From Nitrospira sp. (GTDB lineage: Bacteria > Nitrospirota > Nitrospiria > Nitrospirales > Nitrospiraceae), in the NCBI GenBank assembly GCA_016715825.1, contig JADJXO010000010.1, forward strand, positions 36,830 through 100,829: a stretch of DNA of 64,000 nt. Direction: 5' to 3'. A program made the position numbers and the translations under genes. The notes beneath the pieces are model-generated. The model was given only the letters and a program-made list of their open reading frames with translations, ran no database searches and was not told where the DNA came from. This document shows, piece after piece, positions 58,283-64,000 of the stretch (positions within the stretch are counted from its first letter, which is position 1; each line of letters begins with the position of its first letter).

Positions 58283-59749
58283 TTACTTCTCCGTTGGCCT
58301 TTTAGGTTCTGAGGCTTGTAACGGCCATAACGACCCTACCAGCATACCGATTCCAGCCATCAGAAACCCAATGAGTTGAGGTGGCCAGACATCGGTTGGC
58401 TGATAGAATAATTCCCCCACCAACCAGCTCGTCAGGCCGGAGATAATGGCGACCAGCGCTCCTTGTGTTGTGGCCTTCTTCCAATAGAGCCCTGCGACCA
58501 ACGGAATAAAGGCCGCCACAAGAGTCACCTTATAGGTACTCACCACGAGCGTATAGATGGTGGCTTCCGACCACAATGCGATGGTCAACACCACCGAAGC
58601 AAATACCAGCAGGACCACTCGCATCAAACGGAGGAACTCCGCATCATTGACAGGTGCGCACATCGGCCGAATGACGTTCTCACTCAACGCGACCGACGGA
58701 GCGAGTAGAGTGGCACTGGAACAACTCATCACCGCAGACAGCACCGCTCCAAAAAAGATAACCTGTGCCAGGAGCGGTGTGTGCTCCAGGATAAGTGTCG
58801 GCAAAATGAGCTGGGAATCCTGCTCCAACAGCGCTCCAAACTTGGCTGGATCAATCAGTGTCGCGGCGTACGCAAGAAACATCGGGACAAAACAGAACGC
58901 AAAATAGAGTATTGCCCCCAGTAACGAACCCCTGACAGCTGTCTGTTCGTTCTTCGCAGAGGTAATCCGTTGGAACACATCTTGCTGTGGGATCGACCCG
59001 AGCATCATGGTCATCCATGCTCCGATAAAGGGAATCCATGCCGCAACGGTGGGCGGTGGAAACAAGTCCAATTTCCCGGCTGCGGCCGCGTGTGAGATGA
59101 CGGCAGGAACTCCGCCGGCCATCTCCCCGACGATTGAGGCGATATAGAGCAGTCCTCCCATGATCACCGAAATCTGTACAAAATCGAGAATCGCGACTGA
59201 GAACATGCCTCCGAACGTCGTATAGGTCAGCACAATGGCGGCGCCGATCACGATGCCCACCGACTGACTGATCATCCCCTCCGTCACGACATTGAGCACC
59301 AGACCGAGCACTTTGAATTGGGCGGCAACCCAACCGAGATACGAGGCGACGATGCAGAGCGTGCAGAGAACCTCGATGGTGCGGTTATAGCGATACCGGT
59401 AGTAATCGCCCACCGTCAGCATGTTGAGTCGGTACAATCGTGGCGCGAAAAACAGTCCGGCAAGCATCAGGCACATGCTCGATCCGAAGGGGTCGGCCAC
59501 GACGCCTCGCAGACCTTCTTTCACAAAGGTCGCCGAGATGCCAAGGACGGCCTCAGCGCCGAACCAGGTGGCGAATACCGTGGCTATCACGATGGCAAGT
59601 GGGAGGGACCTTCCGGCGACGGCAAAGTCCTTTGAATTCCGTACACGAGTCGCGGCGAAAAGTCCGATACCGACCGACAGGATGAGATAGAGAATGACGA
59701 ACCAGAGGACCACGCGAGGCAGGATAAAGCCAACCCGGCCTACAATCAA
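58283..59749 (-). CDS. Sodium:solute symporter (SSS family)
   Basis: The 488-residue protein has about 13 helices. Family features are VAGRSLPLAIVIATVFATWFGAE, the TTFGGMFSVAILDFVQ segment and MMLGSIPQQDVFQRITSAKN. SSS members import sugars, amino acids, carboxylates or pantothenate with Na+; the substrate is not evident. The most upstream start is TTG 59749 without a good Shine-Dalgarno; a GTG 12 codons in is an alternative. Confidence 0.92.
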   Translation of the reverse strand: MIVGRVGFILPRVVLWFVILYLILSVGIGLFAATRVRNSKDFAVAGRSLPLAIVIATVFATWFGAEAVLGISATFVKEGLRGVVADPFGSSMCLMLAGLFFAPRLYRLNMLTVGDYYRYRYNRTIEVLCTLCIVASYLGWVAAQFKVLGLVLNVVTEGMISQSVGIVIGAAIVLTYTTFGGMFSVAILDFVQISVIMGGLLYIASIVGEMAGGVPAVISHAAAAGKLDLFPPPTVAAWIPFIGAWMTMMLGSIPQQDVFQRITSAKNEQTAVRGSLLGAILYFAFCFVPMFLAYAATLIDPAKFGALLEQDSQLILPTLILEHTPLLAQVIFFGAVLSAVMSCSSATLLAPSVALSENVIRPMCAPVNDAEFLRLMRVVLLVFASVVLTIALWSEATIYTLVVSTYKVTLVAAFIPLVAGLYWKKATTQGALVAIISGLTSWLVGELFYQPTDVWPPQLIGFLMAGIGMLVGSLWPLQASEPKRPTEK

Positions 59750-59841
59750 TTAGTATTCATAATCCTGTATAGGAAGGAGATGAGATGCGAGTGGACAAAA
59801 CCGGGATGAATGAGATCGAGCTATCGCCCTTGAACCACCCT

Positions 59842-60285
59842 CTAGAACGACCAGTATCGCGACGCTCCCAACACAAGCCGACATCCGACCAGAAAGAGCT
59901 CGCCCTGCGATTCAACAGGTATGGTCCTTGTCCACTGCACCTCGTAGAGGTTCAAGGAATGTTCCCACCGAGTTTCCGCGACATCCAGCTCGATATATTG
60001 CCGGAATCGCGGTTGTCGCCCCATCAGAATCAAGATCCCGTGCTCACTTCGGTTAAGACAGTAGGCCTCACCCTGTTCAATGGTGAGTGCCTGTTTGTCG
60101 GTTGATTCACAGAGCCCATAGGCACAGACCTTTTGTTCCTCGCACCGAGCTTCGCGTCGGCGAGAAGGAAATGGAATCACGTTTTGATGGGCTATACCAG
60201 CCATGGTTCTCTGGGTTTTGAGATTTCCCGGTCGGTATCGAGAAATCTCACCACGAACAACTTTTGTGCCGGTACTTGGTTCCAT
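59842..60285 (-). CDS. PilZ-domain protein
   Basis: From ATG 60285 (preceded by GGAGG) the protein is 147 residues. The C-terminal part has the PilZ layout: RRREARCEEQ as the Arg-rich N-loop, NRSEHGILI in place of the D/NXSXXG motif, and a beta-barrel ending VGCRLV. Such domains bind cyclic di-GMP. Here the first motif is RRREAR (RXXXR type) and the second is NRSEHG, so binding is plausible. It lies 92 bases downstream of the start of the symporter gene, on the same strand. Confidence 0.75.
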   Translation of the reverse strand: MEPSTGTKVVRGEISRYRPGNLKTQRTMAGIAHQNVIPFPSRRREARCEEQKVCAYGLCESTDKQALTIEQGEAYCLNRSEHGILILMGRQPRFRQYIELDVAETRWEHSLNLYEVQWTRTIPVESQGELFLVGCRLVLGASRYWSF

Positions 60286-60661
60286 GTGTTCCTCCGCCAT
60301 CCATATATTATATTGAAATCGAGTTATGGATAAGATGACAGCAAGGGTCATGCCCTTGGGCTACCCTCCCCGCACCTATACGAATTCCTTAGGAATATGC
60401 TTCCACTACTTCAAGCCAGTATTCCGATGAATTTGGTAAGCGAAGGGAGATTGATTCACTCCTCCGATGGATAAATACTGTATGTCGTTAATTTCACAGG
60501 AATTCCAAATGTGTATTCAAAAGCATACGGTTCGGAGCGGTTTCTCCTCGCAGAAACCTACACCAGGCACATTCTCCACCTCCCATAGACACATATAGGT
60601 CGAGCAAACGCCACGGCTTCCTTCCCTACGATCCTGGCAATCGGCTCATCAGCCAGGCTAA
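60286..60661. other. Spacer between PilZ gene and dinB
   Basis: This 376-base AT-richer stretch shows no gene or convincing hairpin. It should hold the promoter of the PilZ gene on the minus strand. Confidence 0.5.
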
Positions 60662-61738
60662 TCACACCAACTTTTCCAAGCGGACGCCAAGTAAGCGGAT
60701 ACGTTTTCGGTGTGGGTTTTCACGGCGGTCGAGAAACGGCATCAGCAATTTCAACCCCTCACGCTGTAATACGCCCGGATCACCCGTTGCGGTAGCCAAC
60801 GTGTGGGCACGCGACTTCGTTTCAAAGTCCGCAAAACGAACCGTGAGCACAACGGTGCGAAACGCCTTAAACCCTTCGAGGGTCAGACGGTCCATTGCCC
60901 CTCGAGCCAGGCTGTCGAGCTGAGTGAAGAGTGTGTGGCTGTCGAGCGTATCGGACTCGAACGTTTCCTGTTCACCGATCGATTGTGGCTCGGAGTATTC
61001 TTCGACTGGCGAGTCATCGTACCCGCGAGCCTTGTCATAGAAGACCGCCCCCCGCTTTCCCAACAGATGCGTGAGTTGTTGGAGAGATGCATCCCGCAGA
61101 TCCTTGACGACCCTGATCTCCTTTTCTCGGAGTACTGCCTCCGTCTTAGGACCGATACCAGGAACGACGCGGACCGACAGCGGAGACAGAAAGGCTTCGA
61201 CCTCCTCCTCACGCACAACCATGAGCCCATTGGGTTTCTGCCATCCCGAAGCAATCTTGGCGATCAATTTATTCGGTCCGATCCCGACAGAAGCCGTCAG
61301 CCGCACGTCTGAGACAATCGCCTCTTTCAAGCGGCGACAGATCCGTTCCGCTTCTTCGTAGGATTCCGTCTCGCTGAGATCACCGTACACTTCGTCGATG
61401 CTGGCTTGTTCGACTTTCGCGATAAAGCGCCGCACAATCTGCATCACCTCCTCAGACACCCGTGCATACTTTGGCATATCGACCGACACGAAGGTCACCG
61501 GAGGCTTGCCGGCACGACGAGCCGCTTCCGACAAGCGCCACGCCGTGGAAATCGGAGTGGCCGAGTGAATCCCATAGGCCCGTGCGAGATAGTTCGATGT
61601 GGAGGCGACTCCACGCCCCTTGCCACCGAGCGGGTCTGCCCCCACAACCAGCGGAACCCCACGAAACGCAGGAGTGTCACGTTCCTCAACGGCCGCGAAG
61701 AACGCATCCATATCTAAGTGAGCAATAATTCGAGACAT
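60662..61738 (-). CDS. dinB: DNA polymerase IV (Y family)
   Basis: The 358-residue protein has the Y-family start IIAHLDMDAFFAAVEERD with catalytic Asp, the second carboxylate motif ASIDEVYGDLS, the helix-hairpin-helix region VPGIGPKTEAVL and the little-finger domain up to IRLLGVRLEKL. It copies damaged templates with low fidelity. Motif SIDEVYGD carries Val-Tyr-Gly where E. coli DinB has Ala-Tyr-Leu, within family variation. No LexA box was recognised upstream. Confidence 0.95.
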   Translation of the reverse strand: MSRIIAHLDMDAFFAAVEERDTPAFRGVPLVVGADPLGGKGRGVASTSNYLARAYGIHSATPISTAWRLSEAARRAGKPPVTFVSVDMPKYARVSEEVMQIVRRFIAKVEQASIDEVYGDLSETESYEEAERICRRLKEAIVSDVRLTASVGIGPNKLIAKIASGWQKPNGLMVVREEEVEAFLSPLSVRVVPGIGPKTEAVLREKEIRVVKDLRDASLQQLTHLLGKRGAVFYDKARGYDDSPVEEYSEPQSIGEQETFESDTLDSHTLFTQLDSLARGAMDRLTLEGFKAFRTVVLTVRFADFETKSRAHTLATATGDPGVLQREGLKLLMPFLDRRENPHRKRIRLLGVRLEKLV

Positions 61739-61946
61739 ATTTACCTTCGAGCCTATCGAAATGGCCTACCGATTACCCGCTGAGGCTGATTGTAAGAAAC
61801 GGAACAACCTCCTGCACTTCGTCCAGAATTGCCAGTAGATTTTCATGACAGAGACCGCGTAGAATCCGAGGGTAATCCTCGAAAGGTAACCATTCAAGAG
61901 GTTCATAGATCCAACACTCGTCATCATTAAGTGAAGGGAGCCAATC

Positions 61947-62132
61947 GTGAGTTTACGTTGGTTTAATTTTGTCGGATTTCTGATGTTATTTGCTGGCCTC
62001 TTTCTCAATGAGCTCGTCTTTCTGAATATCTGGTACGGTGCCAACTATTTCCTGGGTTTTGTTGCGGCTGTTTATTACATAGGTGCGGTATGGCTTTCAC
62101 TCTGGGGAGGTTCACGCCTCCAGGAAGCTTGA
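61947..62132 (+). CDS. Small two-helix membrane protein A
   Basis: The 61-residue protein has two hydrophobic helices, FVGFLMLFAGLFLNELVFL and FLGFVAAVYYIGAVWLSLW, joined by a short polar turn. The start is GTG 61947, with GAAGGGAG about ten bases upstream. It is similar along its length to the next gene, with a shared LFLNEL core. Function is unknown. Confidence 0.75.
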   Translation: MSLRWFNFVGFLMLFAGLFLNELVFLNIWYGANYFLGFVAAVYYIGAVWLSLWGGSRLQEA

Positions 62133-62275
62133 CATTCTGCACATGGCAATCCATGACCTGAATCGAGCGTCACAGGCAAGCTTCCTTTTTCTGGTCGTTT
62201 TCATGGTGCCGTTCCCTTGATCGATATAGGTCATCCACTGAAGTGAGAAGGCCATCTGAAGAAAGGAGATCACCC

Positions 62276-62464
62276 ATGGGTATGAGTTTTTGGAATTGGC
62301 TCGGAGTCGCGATGTTGGTGCTCGGTCTCTTTCTCAACGAGCTCTTCCTCGGGATCAATGCCTGGTACGAGGTCAATCTCGGAGCAATCGTTGCGGGTGT
62401 CGTATACCTGGTCGTTGCTATCTCGTTGTCGATCTGGCCGAGTGCCAGCAATCAGAGCGCGTAA
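62276..62464 (+). CDS. Small two-helix membrane protein B (paralogue of A)
   Basis: The 62-residue protein is colinear with protein A: WNWLGVAMLVLGLFLNELFL and AIVAGVVYLVVAISLSIW form two helices, with GLFLNEL shared exactly. AAAGGAGATC precedes ATG 62276. The two genes are tandem duplicates 143 bases apart. They are probably inner-membrane proteins; no function can be given. Confidence 0.8.
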   Translation: MGMSFWNWLGVAMLVLGLFLNELFLGINAWYEVNLGAIVAGVVYLVVAISLSIWPSASNQSA

Positions 62465-62979
62465 CGAACGACCCCACATCCTCATCAATCTGGGTTTGAC
62501 AGAAACTCAGGGTTTGAGGTGTGCCCTCTTTCGTTGCAGCGCAGTGAAACCGGCAGAGAGGTCTGACGGAATTCTTCTTGCCCCTCTTTGGTGTCGATCT
62601 GCTTTTGAATGACCCAACAGATGGTGCGGTCTCCTCGTTCCTTCGTTGTTCAACTACAAAGATCTCCTCCGCCTCTGATTTTTGATCTTCCGACACCTCA
62701 CCAAATTCAGTCATCGGGCTGCACCGATTGCATAAGAACGATCCCTTTTCAGAATCCGTCCCTTCGCACACCGACTCACACAAGAGGGTTGATCTGACAG
62801 AACCGATCGACTACGATCTGATCGCTGACAGTTCGTGAAGGCGCTGGGATAACAAGACTTGCAGTCTGACCCGATAGAAGCCTTTTCCAGGTCTGTCTGT
62901 AGGATTCAACGGTACGGATAAGCTCTGGTACAACCAGCGATCGGTATTCACTTTTCACCCCCAACAAGAGGAGGAACTC
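62465..62979. other. Gene-free stretch
   Basis: These 515 bases contain open frames on both strands, but none shows a Shine-Dalgarno, hydrophobic pattern or motif. I see no RNA gene or repeat. The only clear signal is GAGGAGGA ahead of the next gene at 62980. Confidence 0.5.
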
Positions 62980-63186
62980 ATGGCGGACAAACAGTACAAG
63001 CAACTGGGATGTCTGGATGTTCAACCGGGAGGCGGCTGCGGATTCCAGGTGCGGGCAGAGACGGAAGCGGAACTGATGCAGTTGGTCGCGACCCACGCCA
63101 AGCAGTGCCACAAACTGGACACGATCCCACCGGAGATGGTGTCCGCAGTACAAGCCGCGGTCAAGACCGTCACAATCGCTGTTTAG
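62980..63186 (+). CDS. DUF1059 family protein
   Basis: The 68-residue protein has the layout of DUF1059: KQLGCLDVQPGGGCGFQV, then ETEAELMQLVATHAKQCHKL, and a terminal helix and strand. The Cys and the His/Cys pair in HAKQCH are conserved in the family. Function is unknown. GAGGAGGAAC precedes the ATG. Confidence 0.88.
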   Translation: MADKQYKQLGCLDVQPGGGCGFQVRAETEAELMQLVATHAKQCHKLDTIPPEMVSAVQAAVKTVTIAV

Positions 63187-63291
63187 TGAGCCTCTGAGTA
63201 TGCGGCAGGAGCCCTCTCCTCTCCGACAACAAAGGGAGGGCCCCTGCGTCGCTGCAAGCCGAGGGCTGACAGACCGGACCAAGGAGGGCAT

Positions 63292-63726
63292 ATGGGTTGG
63301 AAGACATTACTCCCACTAGCAGCGATTCTCTTGCTCAGCACCAGCGGCTGCAGCTATCTATTTTATCCCCATGCGAAGGACTTTACCGAGAAAGCAAAGG
63401 GGGCAACCGGTCTCGACACGGTCATTAACCTGACCGGTATGGCCGAAGCTTCTGCAAAAGCCGCCAAGGGAGGTATAGGCGTCGATCAAGCTTTTGACGA
63501 CCTCCATAACCAGTTTCATGCGATCAACGACAGCATCTGCTGCGTTGAGAAATCCGTGAGAGAACGGCCAGGCTATGCCTTAGCCGTCACCCACAAGAAG
63601 GAACTCACGGCGATCTTTAAGCGCCTGTGGAAGTTCAAAGACGATCAACCGCAACGAGATCAGCATCTAGACCTTCTCGTATCGGAACTCACGGAGCTAC
63701 GCGAGACGTTACACACCTTGAGGTAA
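63292..63726 (+). CDS. Small lipoprotein of unknown function
   Basis: The 144-residue protein has a signal peptide with lipobox LSTSGC (lipid-modified Cys20), a Lys/Ala-rich region, and a helical rest with a DSICCVEKSV segment. AAGGAGG precedes ATG 63292. No domain is recognised. The next gene starts six bases after its stop. Confidence 0.8.
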   Translation: MGWKTLLPLAAILLLSTSGCSYLFYPHAKDFTEKAKGATGLDTVINLTGMAEASAKAAKGGIGVDQAFDDLHNQFHAINDSICCVEKSVRERPGYALAVTHKKELTAIFKRLWKFKDDQPQRDQHLDLLVSELTELRETLHTLR

Positions 63727-63731
63727 CTGCT

Positions 63732-64000
63732 GTGGCATCACTATCGCCTGAGCAAGTCATCGAAGGCCAGCGCCAAGACTGGAACCGCGTCGCCGGTGGC
63801 TGGGAGAAATGGGATCGTTTCTTCGACGAGCAGATGGCCTTTCTCAATCATCGGCTCGTCGGCGATGCTAGACTTCGCGCTGGTCTTCGCGTATTGGACC
63901 TCGGATCGGGAACGGGCTATCCGGCCATTCTTGCCGCCCAGGTAGTCGGCGCCAACGGCAGTGTGGTCGGTATCGACTTAGCCCAGCAGATGCTTGACGC
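63732..64000 (+). CDS. SAM-dependent methyltransferase, 5' part only
   Basis: From GTG 63732 an open frame of 89 codons runs to the window end. It has an N-terminal helical start (ASLSPEQVIEGQRQDWNRVAGGWEKWDRFF) and motif I VLDLGSGTGYPAILAA, then VVGIDLAQQML, as in UbiE/COQ5-like class I methyltransferases. The catalytic part lies outside the window, so the substrate is unknown. It follows the lipoprotein stop by five bases and may be co-transcribed with it. Confidence 0.8.
   Translation, partial: MASLSPEQVIEGQRQDWNRVAGGWEKWDRFFDEQMAFLNHRLVGDARLRAGLRVLDLGSGTGYPAILAAQVVGANGSVVGIDLAQQMLD

Noticed and set aside
62418..62783. Minus-strand open frame of 121 codons
   Set aside because: Ser/Arg/Cys-rich without motif or ribosome-binding site; it overlaps the end of the small membrane protein gene.

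Overview
The window is bacterial chromosome of about 57-58% GC from a diderm with many c-type cytochromes and two-component systems. Gene content fits a Nitrospira-like member of Nitrospirota: a multihaem cytochrome with cupredoxins, BamD, a CcdA/TlpA pair, several multidomain histidine kinases and a DUF4347 giant adhesin with its export genes. This placement is an inference from gene families. No rRNA, tRNA or CRISPR array was seen.

Layout. 1-6 kb: an RlpA-like lipoprotein (its start may lie outside the window), SMC and IspH. 6.2-8.5 kb: an exported tetrahaem cytochrome c followed by cupredoxin-like proteins, interrupted by a G/C homopolymer block that is probably not real sequence. 8.7-13.9 kb: a small unknown protein, an O-methyltransferase, a PhoB/PhoR-type pair (the kinase 3' end runs into a second poly-G block) and FabH. 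14-19.2 kb: BamD, TlpA-CcdA, and the methyl-cycle pair MetK-AhcY. 19.5-24.5 kb: indoleamine 2,3-dioxygenase, an unknown protein, a HepT/MntA toxin-antitoxin pair, a frameshifted cyclase (KynB-like fold), a small inverted-repeat element, and the Grx4-BolA iron-sulfur pair. 24.7-29.3 kb: a signalling operon of a response regulator, a Rossmann-domain/histidine-kinase fusion, a Cache-HAMP-PAS kinase and a haem-binding Tll0287-like protein. 29.4-33.5 kb: an AI-2E-family membrane protein, a bactofilin and a PBP1-type peptidoglycan synthase.

33.5-57.2 kb is the most unusual region. All genes read on the minus strand: TolC-like lipoprotein, periplasmic adaptor, GAF-TM-HlyD fusion, M50-peptidase-HlyD fusion, a giant mosaic adhesin of about 13.8 kb, a sensor kinase and a hybrid kinase. 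The set looks like a dedicated export, surface-adhesion and signalling island in which an M50/HlyD membrane protein takes the place usually held by a type I ABC transporter. The adhesin frame is broken many times. Comparison of its own internal repeats shows that several breaks are one-base changes in homopolymers, so consensus error is a strong alternative to gene decay.

57.5-64 kb: a zinc-ribbon mini-protein with a CheY-like regulator, a sodium:solute symporter, a PilZ protein, DNA polymerase IV, two tandem paralogous two-helix membrane proteins, a DUF1059 protein, a lipoprotein and the 5' part of a SAM methyltransferase cut by the window edge.
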